Source of the DNA: Atkinsonella hypoxylon
Lineage: Eukaryota; Ascomycota; Sordariomycetes; Hypocreales; Clavicipitaceae
Assembly: GCA_000729835.1 (NCBI GenBank)
Contig: JFHB01000055.1
Coordinates: forward strand, 62,001 to 126,000
Length of the DNA: 64,000 nt
Reading direction: 5' to 3'
Positions 11,827 through 24,230 of this stretch are shown here, in pieces. The notes beneath the pieces were generated by a model, which was not told the origin of the DNA, searched no databases, and was given only the letters and a program-made list of their open reading frames with translations. How positions within the stretch are numbered: the stretch's first letter is position 1; each line of letters starts with the position of its first letter. The position numbers and the translations under genes were made by a program.

Positions 11827-14800
11827 ATGCCCATCAATGTCCTCCCCGACGCCCGCGACGCCCCCAACGCCATCGCTTTCCATCGACTGCCTGACGAGAT
11901 CATCGAACAGTATGTTGCCTAGTGATTCTGTGACCCAAGCCCTCTACTCCGGCCTCTGGTGGGACACCTGTTCAAACTAACCTACCTCTGCCCAGGATCC
12001 TGCTTGCAACCGATCCGAGCGGTTTTGCTTCTTTGATTCTTCTCAACTCCAAATGGCGAGCTGTATCTCAACAGCCCCATCTGTATGCCCACCATCTAAC
12101 ACAATGCCCGTCTTATGCCACGTCTCATTCCGATGTGCCCTCCGCCGACGATGAAGACTTGCCGTTGCTACGTCGCCTTTTCGCCCATCAAGTCAAGCGA
12201 AACCTTTTCGATGCCTATCTTCGCCCCAGGCAGACTCTGGTCAAGCTTATATCCAATTCTATCAGCTCCTCTTCATGTCCGGGAGGGGAAGGGATGCATT
12301 TTAGCTTCTCGCCAACGGGCCAGCGTGTACTAGCATACAACTCGTCGAGGATATATGTGATTGATGTTCGCAGTCAGACCATCAATGTCGTACGTGAATT
12401 CAAGATTCAACGGCGCCCAGTTTCTGCCTGTATAACGGACGACGCAGATACGCTGGCCGTGCTCTCTACCGAGCTGCAAGTTGACATCTATAACTTGAAG
12501 TGTTCTCCACCTGAGCGGAGGCAATCTCTCGTACTGGACAACAGCTCCCAATCTATAGCTATTTCATCATGTGCTACTGTCCTGGCTGCTGCATACAATG
12601 GAGGCATTGAAGTGTCTTCTCTCGGGTCCACTGCTCTATCGACAGAGAAGAGAGCCGTCAAGTGTGATGCGGTGGATGCTCTAGCGTTTTCACGAGACGG
12701 GACCCAAATCCTCGGCTGCACTGTGCACTCATCCCCTCCAACTACCGTCGTCCTAACGGCGTCTTACCACGATCCGGGTACTCAAAAGATGGAGGAGAAA
12801 TTGAGTGCAATGTGGACTACGTCGATTCTCATTCCCAACACAAGTCGGGACTGCAGTCATGCCATATGGCTACCCGCCAGCGACCACAGTGAACCTGAAT
12901 GGACCTTCACGTATGATCGTAGCTTCGAGACGTTCCGTGCCGTCCAGCTCGACCATTTACGCAACGGGACAACCTATTTCACTGGCCCTGTCCCGAACGC
13001 TGCCTCACAGACAAACTTGTCACCGTGCACTTTGCCAGCCACAACGAGCTACGGAGAGCTTGTCTGTGCTGGATTTCAAGGCAAAGCGATTTGGATTTAC
13101 GGTGTCCCTGAAGAATTGGATGCAGTTCCTGATCCACCGCTGGCCGGTCGTGAATCTTCACCCAACTCTTCTAGCCTTGCGAGGCATAACAGTACCCGAA
13201 GCAGCCTGTCATGCGATGCTTCCAGTCGTGGGAATGATGGTGAGAGTGACAGAGTTCCACAGTGGCAGATACTATGTGATAACCTACGGAATAAGCTCGT
13301 CGCTGGGCTCAAGGTCACCGACATAGATGGAGTGAGTAGTGTCAAATGGGTTGGGCAATTTGGGGACTCGTCATGTCAAGAACGATTGGTTGTAACAGCG
13401 ACTGGTGTCACCGCACCCCGGCTAGCCACCGATAAGGAAGATATGGACTTTGCGGACGGAGGTCGTATTGCGCTGCTTGACTTCGATTATGGGCTGGCCA
13501 ACGGAGGGACATCCGAAATTACTATCGAGGTTGGGACAGACCATGCAGAACCCCTCACGGAGGAGCGACGCGATATGGAGACGGAAGTGGCCATTGTCCG
13601 ACAGCGAACAGTCGCGAAGAAGCGTGGTGCTGTTGCAAGCAATTTGCTGCTCAGGGCTGCAACTGCAGCAGCTGCACAATGTCCCGCGCCTTCACTTGCT
13701 GCAGATGAAGATGACAATGACCCCTTGGTGCCTAGGATTGTTGGACAGCATCCTGTCAACTGCTCCGACATGCTAGCCAACCCTCAAGCTGACGATGAAG
13801 AATTCGCTTCCATCGAGGAACAGGAAGCTATGGACGCTCCCTACGCACATTCTAGCCCTCGGTCGCGGACGACACTTCGTCGAGCTGCTACAGCTGCAGC
13901 CGTCAGCCGGCAACGGAATCCCCGGACGGCGGATGGACGCCCAATCGAGTATCGACGCGCTGATGGTCGTGCGGAACATCCTCATGAAAGTGATGCTGAT
14001 AATTGGGTGCCTCCTCCCCCTCCGTACCAAAAAGAAGATCCAGGAGACTTGCCAGCTTTCCTGCGTAGGCCTGCTGTGGCACCAATGGTGGCGACCAACT
14101 TCCCGACAACTACACCTGACAGAACGACGAGTGAGGCTTTCGCCGATTCACCTACGTTGGGACTCGAAAGATCCGCTGAATCTAGCGGGATCGGAACTTA
14201 TAGACGACCTCTACGCACAACAAGCGAATCGACCAATGAGAGCAGGTTAAGAGGCTTAGATGTTCCACGCCCAAGGTCTACGCCATCCGTCCACTCCGTC
14301 CAGACGGACAGTGAATTGTACACTGTATCACCACAAGCCTCGTCACGAATGTCCCTTACGCCACGAGCAATGTCTCCATCATCGTCTCAAAATCATGTCT
14401 CTGCCGATAATCTCGCCACTTCTGTCTCTTCCGCCGCAGCCTCCATGACTTGTCCATTGAGCCCCGGTAGCTCCGGGCTCAGAGCCCGCCCTACGGCGCC
14501 CATGTTGGAGTTACAAATCCCGGCCTCTGCGCCACTCGGCGCTAGCTCTACTTCATCTACCGTTGAGCCAGCCGTAAGACGACTTTCAAATGCTCAGACA
14601 TGGCCAAGGCAACCACCATCTGCACCATTGTCGAATGACACTTCAGGTCAGCAAGCGGGTGGACATCCTTATACTGCGCCTCCGTCGAACATAACTTTAA
14701 ATGACTTGGCCGCGTCTGCGTTGCCACCAGCTCCGAGTCAGAATCAAATCGCCAGTCTGAACAAGAGGATCAGCCAGGGCAACCCTCGAAGATTGTCGGG

Positions 14801-15389
14801 CAATATGCTCAATCGGCGACTTTGGATAGACAATGGCCAAAGCACGTCAGCAACAGGGCCGACTCACCAGTCACCATCAGTCGAGGATTCTGCTCCTCGA
14901 CAGCCGTCCGAGGTTCAGCTGTCAGATTCTGACCGCCCTTTAATTATCAGCACACCGACGGGAGTTAGTGGCTCCAACGATTCTCAACGAACCTCGAAGG
15001 CTCTAGAGGAAACCCCTATTCTGGCACCCGTTCCACGTCGACCTCGAGCCGGCTTGTCGACCCAGATGGGGACGGCACAGCAGTTGGAAGACATTTACGG
15101 CAACCAGCCTGCACCTGCCTCGCTGCCTCCCCATTTGCGCTCCAATATTAATGCCTTGCCCATGTGGATGCGGACTCCATCGAATTCATCGAGGCGGACC
15201 CCAACTGGCGTCAATAGACGCCGCAGTCGAGCAGAACGAAGTGCCGCAAAGAACATGAAGGACGCGCGATTGAAGGGCTGGAAGGCGAAGAAGAAGCAGA
15301 AGAAGAAACAGCCTGCTGATGACGGGTCTGGTTGGGTCGATGTGCCTACGCAGATACTACCCAAAGCTACCAAATGTGTCATTATGTAA
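11827..15389 (+). CDS. F-box and WD40-like protein with C-terminal CaaX box
   Basis: Exons 11827-11909 and 11996-15389; the 86-bp intron (GTATGT donor, AACTAAC branch, CCCAG acceptor) joins FHRLPDEIIEQ to ILLATDPSGFASLILLNSKW, completing an F-box at about residues 16-60. F-box proteins recruit substrates to SCF (Skp1-Cullin1) ubiquitin ligases. Residues about 110-480 look like degenerate WD40/beta-propeller blades (FSFSPTGQRVLAYNSSRIY, ALAFSRDGTQILG). The remainder is long and disordered, rich in Ser/Pro/Thr/Arg. The last residues are a Lys cluster (KAKKKQKKK) and then CVIM at the stop, a canonical CaaX prenylation motif with Met favouring farnesyl transfer. Predicted 1158 aa. Substrate unknown. 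A membrane-tethered SCF adaptor is inferred by analogy with mammalian FBXL2 (CaaX-terminated). Confidence 0.87.
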
Positions 15390-16261
15390 AGTATTTGGTT
15401 TGCATCCGTAATGGGGATTTACGAGTTCGAGATGTGGAATCAAAGTCTATTTCACGCCAATCTTTGTTCCTTATCTGGAAGAATGCATGCTGTCGATAGA
15501 ACTACAGGAGTATTCTGCGTACCAAGTTGGGGATTAATGAATAGGAAACGAGATGCGAAAAGGATGATGGCTAGGTTGGTTACTCCATGGGCTATTATTA
15601 TTCTTATTATTTTCTTATTATTATTTTTTCACATGAGCGATGGAATTCGATGTACTACCACTCATGACCTTGTATTTCCGACCTCTCTGCCTGACTGTGC
15701 CAGACTTGTATTCCATTCCGTCCTTGGTCTGAAGTCGGGCACTGACCATTTTACAGTACTATTCGCAGAGGACACTGCTAAGTGCTCAACTTGTCGAGGG
15801 AGTGGCCTTGAAAAGTTCAAGGCTGCACCCTTCGAGTATCCTCGCGAACCTATGACTTACTACGGGTTGTGAGGAACCGCCAAGTTCACGGGGCTTTTCA
15901 TTTCCAGGGCGCCTTGATCTAGACTTGCGTTCGTGGCTAACAGGGCAACGAGGCTTCTTCACCTGTCTGAGTGAGGACTGCTGTTCAAGTGACAAAAGAG
16001 AAGGGGCTTTGTTCGCTTCTTGGAGATGCAATGGTGTGGCTTTTCTTTATTGAATTGAAATTTTTATTTTTTTTACGCTAACGTGCTATTCTGTGAAGAT
16101 GACATGCCGCCTGGTCTAAGTACATGAAATTGTAACAAATGTTTGTATGTAATAGAGTACGTGGATTATGAGGATCTCGAGAACCCTGGATCGTATACGA
16201 GAAAGGATTTGGTGCGCAAAATACAGCCGTACCGTGGCCCGCCCCCCCTCCATGCGTTATT
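15390..16261. other. Convergent intergenic region
   Basis: 872 bp between the 3' ends of the F-box gene and the Cys-rich surface-protein gene. It is AT-rich with a TTATTATT stretch near 15600 and no supported gene. Confidence 0.45.
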
Positions 16262-17560
16262 TTATATCCTTGGTGTCGTGCCTGGAACGTGCTTTGTGCC
16301 ACCCAGCACGTACGCCTGGCCCCTGTGAACATGTCCCATCCTGGCTTCCTCCATCATGTCACTGAACGAGGTCTGTCGGTTGTGAGCTTGGCTGCAATTG
16401 CTGCTGCTCACGGTACTGGGGTCTGCGAACACACTGATGCTCTCGCCGCCCATGTCTTGCTGGGCATCTAGTGTGGACACTCGGCGTGAGCAGCGGGTCA
16501 CTGATGGGTTCATGGCGCGAATAGGCGCCAGCCGGGCACCTACTTGTCCGGTTCGCATGTGGCGGTCGTCAAATGACGTGATGGAGCATCTGGACGCAGT
16601 AGGAGAGTTGCCAGCCGGGGTCGGGGAGTTGAAGCGATTCGGTATCGACAAACGATGGCTTTGCGGCGGCGGCAAGTGTCCAAAGCGGGGCGTCCTCGAT
16701 AATCTGCTCGGCTGCGAGCTTCCACTAGATGAGCTGCATAGTGAGGGTGTCCGTTTTGCGAGAAAGTCTGATCGATATGATGTTTCGGGGTTCATAATGG
16801 GACCAGAAATCTTGTTGCCATACGGTCCTGAACCGCTCGACTGGCTCCGTGGGAACGACTTCCCTGCCGCATTTCTCTTTCGACTGCGAACGCACAAGAA
16901 GGCGACAACGGCTAGAAATACAAGAGCAAGCGCGCCGCCCACAGCGCCGCCAATAATGGATGTCTTCTCTGGTCCCAGCGCGTTCGAATCCGGTGCATGA
17001 CTGGGGTCGGCGGAGGCAGTCGGGGATGCAGTCACAGATACAGTCGCGGATGCGGATGCAGGCTCAGACGCGGACTGCGTATGTGATGAGCTTGCTGCAG
17101 CTGTCGGTGATTTCGCAGAACTTATCGCTTGTGCATAGCCTTCTGGCGCTTGTGACTGGTCCTTGTCCTTGATACACAGCTGTCCGTCTTCAGCACAGGT
17201 GAACCCAAAGGGACAACATGAGTCGTTCTTGGTGCACTTTGGGAGTGTCGACGTCAGTGCTAATGTTTTAATCGGTGCCTTCAGGTTCGTATCGGGGTTC
17301 TGTGCCCCGACATCGCATGTAATCGGCCGGATCGCCTCACATGAGCTGCCGACAGGGCAACACATGACAGTGGATTTACCAGCAAGAGCCACACATGTTG
17401 TATTTGCTTCGCAACAGAAAGCGTTCGGCAAACCTTGTGAGGCGCATGATTGTAGTCCCTCGGCGGCGCACTTATTATCATCGCGAGCGAAAATAGCGGG
17501 TGAGGACGATACAGCAGCTGCTAGGAAGAGCAGCCGGAGAGGAATAGGCAGCCTGGCCAT
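16262..17560 (-). CDS. Cys-rich single-pass cell-surface protein
   Basis: 432 aa, one exon. The N-terminus is a signal peptide (LLFLAAAVSSSPAIFA, probable cleavage near residue 25). The ectodomain (about 26-135) has about 16 cysteines with paired CC motifs (FCCEANTTC, MCCPVGSSC, SCCPFGFTC), resembling granulin-like or small fungal surface Cys modules. A Ser/Thr/Ala-rich stalk (145-195) is likely O-mannosylated. One transmembrane helix spans 201-223 (GGAVGGALALVFLAVVAFLC), followed by RSRKRN as stop-transfer and a 200-residue cytoplasmic tail rich in Ser, Arg and Pro. This type I layout resembles Wsc/Mid2-type wall-stress sensors, but no WSC domain is seen. Role at the plasma membrane/cell wall is inferred; exact function unknown. 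Confidence 0.82.
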   Translation of the reverse strand: MARLPIPLRLLFLAAAVSSSPAIFARDDNKCAAEGLQSCASQGLPNAFCCEANTTCVALAGKSTVMCCPVGSSCEAIRPITCDVGAQNPDTNLKAPIKTLALTSTLPKCTKNDSCCPFGFTCAEDGQLCIKDKDQSQAPEGYAQAISSAKSPTAAASSSHTQSASEPASASATVSVTASPTASADPSHAPDSNALGPEKTSIIGGAVGGALALVFLAVVAFLCVRSRKRNAAGKSFPRSQSSGSGPYGNKISGPIMNPETSYRSDFLAKRTPSLCSSSSGSSQPSRLSRTPRFGHLPPPQSHRLSIPNRFNSPTPAGNSPTASRCSITSFDDRHMRTGQVGARLAPIRAMNPSVTRCSRRVSTLDAQQDMGGESISVFADPSTVSSSNCSQAHNRQTSFSDMMEEARMGHVHRGQAYVLGGTKHVPGTTPRI

Positions 17561-17944
17561 ATTTCGGGTTAATTACTTTCGAGATGACGAGATGGACGAG
17601 CACCATCAAAATTAGGATATGTTTCTGTAAATTTAGAAGGCAGTGTTTTGCTGAAACTATCAAGTGATGGACGAGGAACTTTGAAGGAGCGTAAAGATTT
17701 GTACAAGTATCTGTTTGCTGGACGGGGCTGATATGGCATGAAGTGTTTTTATGGTGTTTGAACAAGTCCTTGTGTGAAATGTGTGCCGTGCCTGTTCAGT
17801 AGCTGAGCTGTGAAGGTAGATGCACGTTGGGTGCTGCGGGTGAAGTTGTTGTTCACGGGATTGCAAGTGAATGACCAGCAGAGAGGGTTTCCAAGTGAGA
17901 AGAAGGCAACTGAGAATGAGTTGAACAAGGCTCAAACATGAATA

Positions 17945-18184
17945 TCATACGAGCGCGAAATCTTGGTCCATGATGGGCTCTCCGCTGCCCGATGTGCCGC
18001 CGTCGGCAGTGATACGGCTCATCGACCAAGTCATGCAACGGCTGGACATGGCCCTCGCCGCCTGTGAAGAGACCAAGATCCCAGCCCGGCAAAAGGCATT
18101 GCCGCGTGCCTTCTGATTCCCGTTCCCCCCATAACTCGAAACTCGGAGGGCCTGAGAACCACTCGAACCACTCGAAGTCGACAT
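17945..18184 (-). CDS. Candidate small ORF (79 aa), weak support
   Basis: Begins MSTSSGSSGSQALRV and ends GEPIMDQDFALV. Composition is plausible for a small disordered protein, but there is no recognised family, no signal peptide, and the surrounding region is repetitive. Listed only because the frame is more protein-like than its neighbours. Confidence 0.2.
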   Translation of the reverse strand: MSTSSGSSGSQALRVSSYGGNGNQKARGNAFCRAGILVSSQAARAMSSRCMTWSMSRITADGGTSGSGEPIMDQDFALV

Positions 18185-18898
18185 TGCAGGCAACACACCG
18201 CGTCAGTGGACACGAGTGGCATCAGCCATTGGGCGTCGAGCAGAGAGACAGGAGCAGCGTAGCGGCATCAGACGAGACCGAGACCGAGACCGAGACCAGT
18301 GCAGCGCATAGCCCTGGACGTATCGCGAAACGCCGAAACGGAAGATGTTCGTGTTCGTGAAGCATTTTGCACGGCAGGAAACATAAGGACTGGATAGAAA
18401 GCGCTCGAACGAACAGATGCATGCTGTGTCAGAATAAACGCGCTTGCAGGCAGGGTGTGAATTGATTGGCCCAGGACAACCCCCCCAAAGTTCAGCGGTT
18501 ACGGAAGGAAGCAAGGGGCACCTGCCGACACCACGTACGAACGACTCCACGCTCCACGCTCGGCGCATATGTGCCTGATGCGCCTACTGTATGTACTCTG
18601 TAGGTACGCAGCGCAGCCTCCTCGTCAATCTCTCCATGTTGTGCATTCGCATGCCGGCATTTTCCCGCGCATGCGTGTTGGGCGGGAGTCCCTCGACATG
18701 CACGAAGCAGATTTCTCGCCTGCTTGGGGCACGGGCAACCGTGCTGGGTCATAGAGGTTCAAATAGGCGACTATGTATTCCGTACCTAGGTAGTTACCCC
18801 GTGCTCAGTCCCGTGCTCAGTATGCACGTGTTCGAACAATGACGCCCTGGGGCTCGTTGGGGAGGGTTTTCTGATTTTCTCCCTGAGAAAATTCCCGT

Positions 18899-18916
18899 CC
18901 CCCCCCCCCCCCCCCC
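18899..18916. repeat. Poly-C tract (18 nt)
   Basis: An uninterrupted run of C in intergenic DNA; its length may be unreliable in the assembly. Confidence 0.8.
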
Positions 18917-20721
18917 AACGCCACGGCGCATGCTCCTCTCCGCGTCCATGAATGTCGGCCGCCTCTTTGTTCACGACAATCACGAGAACCTGCATCGTAT
19001 CGTTTCTGCCCTGCCACCTTGCCTCCTTACACCCACTCAGCAGCCTACCTACGGAGTAGGCCTCGCCATCTTTCTTTTTTCCCTTGTTCGTCCACAGCTG
19101 TTCTGGTCCGTCATGCGCCGCTCTGCCAAACCCGCCATGAACAAGGTCACCGACCAACGATTTGCCCGCGGCCGTCTGGCTTGATGGCAAAGCACCCCGT
19201 GCTCTCCAATCACCATCTTGATGCTCTCACTGCTGTCATGTCCGAAGTTGCCTGGAATAAGTCGTCCTTTCCTTTGAATGCTACATGTAGCTTTAGCGTC
19301 ATCTTTCCAAGTGCCTGCACAATACATAATACGACCACCCCCTCCCCCTCCCCCCTCCCCCAAAGGAGCTACTGCAGACGAGCGCGTTCGTTCTCTGGCA
19401 CTGTCCTGATGTGGTCCATTCATTGGACGCCAAGGCCACGGTTAGTTGCTGCTTATCGACACCGAAGCGGTAACGTGACTGGGTCATTTGTTCACGCACC
19501 TGTCGACCTTTTTGTTTCAACCGAAGCTAACTAGCGACTAGTTAGCTATACTATTCTCAAACGCGTTCCGCCGACAGCCAAAGGTTTATTAATCACGACT
19601 AGCGCGCGTCCTTCTCCTGAGCTGCAATGCCCCTCCCAAGACGAGGTCTAGACTAAAAATGATCATGGCGAAAAGTGCATCTAATGCATCTGTTTGATTG
19701 AGACATGGAGAGATTGCGCCTCCCAAGCCAGGTAGTGACGCACAAAACCACGTGCGCAAGGCCTGCGGGCCTTTGCCATCAAGTAACTACAACTGACTCT
19801 AGCACAAATCGTCCACTCAACCGAGGCAACGCACCCAAAAGTTCAACACGATCAAATCACTCGAAAAAGAAAATGGAAAAAAAAAAACCCTGTGCATGAG
19901 TCCATGCAAATATGTTTCCTGATACCATGATACTTCAACTTCACAATTTCGACAACTTATCAAGTGGTTGTGCAGATGGTGTATCCATTGACTTGCCATC
20001 TAACTACCGATAAAATCTATTCACTCTCCAGCCTGCCATGTTGCATGTACTGTAATGCAAGGCATCCTGCCTCCACTATGAGTGAACCCCAATCCCTTCC
20101 GTTCCCAGCCAGCCTGTGCATCATTGCCTCAGGGTATAACGAGTGTTTACCTCTCGTATAAATTGGATCAAAACAACAAGCAGGTGCACTGCATCAATCA
20201 TGGTCCCATGATCCCACCTCACATCCCAATCCCATAAAACAAACCTCCTCAACTCCCTCAATCCCGCCCCTCTTCTTTTCCCCCGTATCCAAGACTGTTC
20301 CAAGTGTCCCAATGTGCAAGGCTATGCATTGCTTCTCTCAAATAGTTGAAGTTGCAAGAAAAAAAAAAGAAGAAAAAAAAGACATCGATAAGCCTTGCGG
20401 CTTCCTCTATATGAAGTTCCCATGCCAGTAGGGTATATTATAAAAATGAACACGATGGACTTCACCATGTACCACGTGGATGACGACAAGAAAAGATATA
20501 ATGAACAGACAAGAAATCAAATATATAAATGTCTGTGGCAGTCAATGCGCTGGCCAGCAGACAGGAAGGCCTGTTGTGTCTCTCTGCTGAGAAACCTGTT
20601 CTCGACTCCCAATGCAGGTTGGGGGAGAGAGGAAGAGTGCGAAGGGCAATTTTGGCTCGCGCAAGGCGCTTTCGCTTTGACCATTGTACTTTTGCAAAGA
20701 CCCTCTTCAATAGGGAACCAG

Positions 20722-22921
20722 CTAGATGAGCAAAAAGTCCCAGCCCTTGGATTGCATGACATCCCGCCAGTTGACATAGGGATGCATCGTGTCGGAAACT
20801 GTGGATCCTGGAGTGACAACCTGCGCCAGGTTGTCGGATTGAAGCCACACTTCTCGCACAACAGTGGCCATGCGGCCAAAGGCACCGCAAATGGCAGCAT
20901 CGCCAAGCTGTGCCACGCGACCCTCGAAAAAGGTGCGGAATGGGCTGCCGGGATGGGTGACGGAGCCGGCAATCAGATATACCCACACGAGGCTGCGATC
21001 GTAGCCATGAGGTCCAGAAGGGATGAACAACAGCACCTGAATGAGCTTTTCAATCAGTCTCTGGGGAGAAGGCTGGCTTGGGCTGAAACCTGGAATGAGG
21101 GTGCAGAGGTACATGCGGGCAGCGATACGGAAGGCCGATGTGATGTTGCGGCAGAGTTGCTTTGGGGACAGGGTGCCGTTGACACTGTAGGGCATCTTTG
21201 GGCCATCGTCACCGACTTCGGTTAAGGTCAATTGCTCTCCAAGGGCGGTAACGTGTTGACACAGAGTATAGTCATCCATGCCGTCAGCCTTGAGCGAGTC
21301 GAGGCAGGCAATCTCGGAGATGAGGTACATGACACGGTCTTCACAGCCCATGAGCTCGCGCAGGCCAAGCTGGGAGTTGACGGGAGACAGATGCTTCTCT
21401 CGGTAGGTGTGTGCAAAAGTGGGAGAGGTTCCCCGCATCGTGGCGCCAAGAATGTCGATCCAACCTGTCAATGTCATGTTGAAAGGAGTCGGGCCAACCT
21501 GACCAGCAGGGTCGGACACCAGACGGGGCAGGTCGAGTTTTTGGACGAGGCTGATGGCGGCTTGGAAATGTTGGTGCCAAGCAATGTCTAGCAGGCCATC
21601 GTCGAAGCGTCCGACGATGCACTGGAAGAAAATGAGCCCCAGAGTGGCTTCGAGAATCTGCTGGTGGTTCTCATCGCGCTTGAGCGATTCGCAAAGCGAG
21701 AAGATGGTGGCGTAGCGGTGCTTCATGATGTCGCCATCCATCTCTTCCGCGGGCAGGTCAGCATGGGTCTTGAGATGCTGCGCGGCAATGCTTAAGCAGC
21801 AGTGGAGATAGACGCTGTTGGATTGTAGGGCTGGCAAGATCAGATCGGAACCAACCGACCCATGTTGATTGGACTCGAGGATAGGGAAGATAATGGGCAA
21901 CACATGGAAGACAAAGTGGTCCAACAGCCGCTGGTCGCTCTCCTCAAGCTCGATCTGGACTTGCCGCGAGTTGTTGTGGGGTCCATGTGCAAAGTCGAAG
22001 AAGTTGACATTGAGCGCCTCTTCTGCCAGCGACAGCCTCCGTCCCTGGTGAAGATGCTCAATCCATCCGTTTTCAAATTCCCCCACGGGCAAAACGGTGC
22101 CCGGCGGCGGCGGTGTCTGATATGTGCTGAAGGTGGCCACGTGCGACTCTCGCAAGGTGGGCACGTCGTTGACAAACATCTGCCGCTCCGTTTTGACATC
22201 GACCTCGTAGGGCGAGTAACCCGCAAAGACGGTGTCAGGGTGCATCTGGGCGTTGTAGACGCCAAACTCATTCACATTAGGTGGGCTATTGAAGTTGAAG
22301 CCGCCCGAGTAGTGCGAGTCGATTGAGGCAGATCTCGTGCGATCCATGGGGTCCGAGTAAGTTGCTGACGTTGGAAGCGAGTGCGATAGTCCCGGAGGAG
22401 GGCTGACTGAGGCATGGATCGAACTGGACGTCTTCTCGGCCAGCTTCTTGCGCTTGATAATGGTCTTGATGTCTTCCTTGTGCCTTCTTCGCGCGTCATT
22501 GTTACTCCACCACATTGGTCGCTTATATTCGCATTGGAGTCCAAGGTGCTTGCAGGCCGTGCACATGGGCATGCCCTCGTCGCACTTCTTTCGCCTTAAT
22601 CTGCAAGTATAGCAGCCTGTAACAGAGTCAATACTTGGTCAGAACATGACTGCGAGCTTGGTTGGATCAAAATGAAGACGGAGTAACAGGAAAGATAAGG
22701 AGAAAATGCAAAGGCCAACGTCGTGCTGCACTCGCAGCTGTTCCTCCCTCGTCTCTCCTTCTCTCGGGCCGTGTAAGTGTGGAGTGTGGAGACTGCGTGT
22801 AAGTCGGGTTGGCGGAGGCATTACCTGTTCTGGACCTGCGGTGCATCTGCGTTTTCGATTTCGAGTTCCCAATGCTGGATTTAGAGGCCAACTTGGCCTG
22901 GGAAGTCTGCGCGACGGCCAT
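20722..22921 (-). CDS. pro1: Zn2Cys6 transcription factor Pro1 (sexual-development regulator)
   Basis: Orthologue of Sordaria macrospora PRO1 / Neurospora ADV-1, a nuclear regulator needed for fruiting-body maturation, hyphal fusion and cell-wall integrity. Exons 22825-22921 and 20722-22616; the 208-bp intron (GTAATG...GTTACAG) joins HRRSRTG to CYTCRLRRKKC. Joined, the zinc cluster is complete: Cys34, 37, 44, 51, 54, 61 with CX2CX6CX6CX2CX6C spacing. Family-typical stretches follow: YKRPMWWSNNDARRRHK, SHSLPTSATYSDPMDR, EALNVNFFDF, LRELMGCEDRVMYLISEIAC, NGTLSPKQLCRNITSAFR and the C-terminal VNWRDVMQSKGWDFLLI. Predicted 663 aa from the Met at 22921; an in-frame Met at 22984 would add 21 residues. 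The upstream side is a 12.5-kb gene-free stretch, so its promoter could be long. Confidence 0.95.
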
Positions 22922-24174
22922 TTTCACAACGCTCTCAGGAGCTCCCTTTGAGCAGATGCGATGATTGGGGGGCGAGGATGGCATTTGTACGGCAGCTAGC
23001 AGCAGCTGTCAACGATGTTGCGAAGGACCAGCACCAGCTGCCGGAGCAAGAGCAAGAGCAAGCAGCGGCGGCAGGTGGCAGGTGGCAGGTGGCAGGTGGC
23101 AGGGGTACGGGGCAGGCCCTAAAAATTAGGGGTGTGGCGCTAGAGGACAGCGGGCCCACGGAAGAGCTGGCTTCCCGGCGAAGAGCGGGGTGCTTCCCAG
23201 TGCGCAAGCTCGCTGCGCACGGTGAGTTTCTTGAAGAAGCGAACCACAAAGCCGAACGGACGCAGACTAGAGGTACTAGAGGTAGGTCCCAGGGTCCCCA
23301 GGTCTCGATTATCAAGCAGAGCGAGCTTTGCGCCGGCTTTATTCTTTGCTTCCCTCCCTTTGGTCTCTGCTGGCCTTGCCTGCCGGTGGTTGCCGGTTGG
23401 TATCTGGAGTGGCCAGGGAAAAGTAATCTCGAAATTATCTGATTAGTCTGTCGCCTTACCCGAGGCTGATAGTTGTTGTCTGAGTGGTCAATACGTTGCA
23501 GTCGACCTGTCGAATCAGCAAGCGTATCGTGCTTTCGTCTGCGGTGTTTTCTGCGTCGTTTTTCCTTCCTCTAATCATTTTTTTTTTTCTCGCGTGATTA
23601 TTTCTGTCTGTCTAATGAATGACCGGTGCCTAAAGAGCAAGTCCAGCTTGCCTTGTCTTGTTTCGCGTGATAGATAATCTGGAAATTAAGTCAAAAAAAA
23701 AAAAAAAAACATTGAGCCCGACCGGGGGACTTCTTGAGAAAATAGGGTTAAATGAAAGAAAGGAGCCCTTCTTGGCAACACTTGGAAACTTCTCACCGTC
23801 TACACATGAAAAGAAAAGAGGGTTAAATTCAGGACTGTGGTCGGATGGGCAAAGACTTATATCATGGCCGCCGTTTTCTTGGCCAGCCTGCATGTTGACC
23901 TAATTTCGACCGTCGAGTGAGTGCACTTGCCCACTCGAGCAGTTTTCTATTTTTGTTTCTATTTTTGAACCACCACCTTGGTCATCGCAAGTCATCGCAC
24001 GCAAGGCCGTCGAGTCTGCGCTTAGAGCAGCCAATGAGACGTCACTATCCGAGTGGCCCGCTTCGACGTTGGCATGCTCACCAGCACGTCAACCAGGATG
24101 CAGAGTCCAAACGGGAAAGTCACGCAGGCTGGCCAAAGCTGCTGATGCTGAATGCTGGCAATGTCACCCACACT

Positions 24175-24230
24175 CCTTCCTTCCTTCCTTCCTTCAATGT
24201 TCCTTCATCCATCCATCCATCCATCCATCC
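24175..24230. repeat. TTCC and ATCC microsatellites
   Basis: (TTCC)n at about 24175-24195 is followed by (ATCC)n at about 24207-24230. Confidence 0.75.

Larger units (their letters stand above)
17561..20721. other. 3.2-kb intergenic region with homopolymer and simple repeats
   Basis: No supported gene. It holds a GAGACC repeat near 18278-18298, an 18-C tract (18899-18916), CCTAGGTAG-type and TACGGAGTA motifs (near 18785 and at 19050-19058) and a C-rich CCCCTCC tract near 19340. A 79-codon frame on the minus strand at 17945-18184 is the only mildly protein-like ORF. Confidence 0.45.

Noticed and set aside
16975..17010. tRNA T-loop-like string (GTTCGAATCC)
   Set aside because: It sits inside the Cys-rich surface-protein gene and no acceptor stem or anticodon arm can be formed around it.
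20395..21225. 276-codon plus-strand ORF
   Set aside because: It lies antisense to pro1 exon 2, which is clearly coding.
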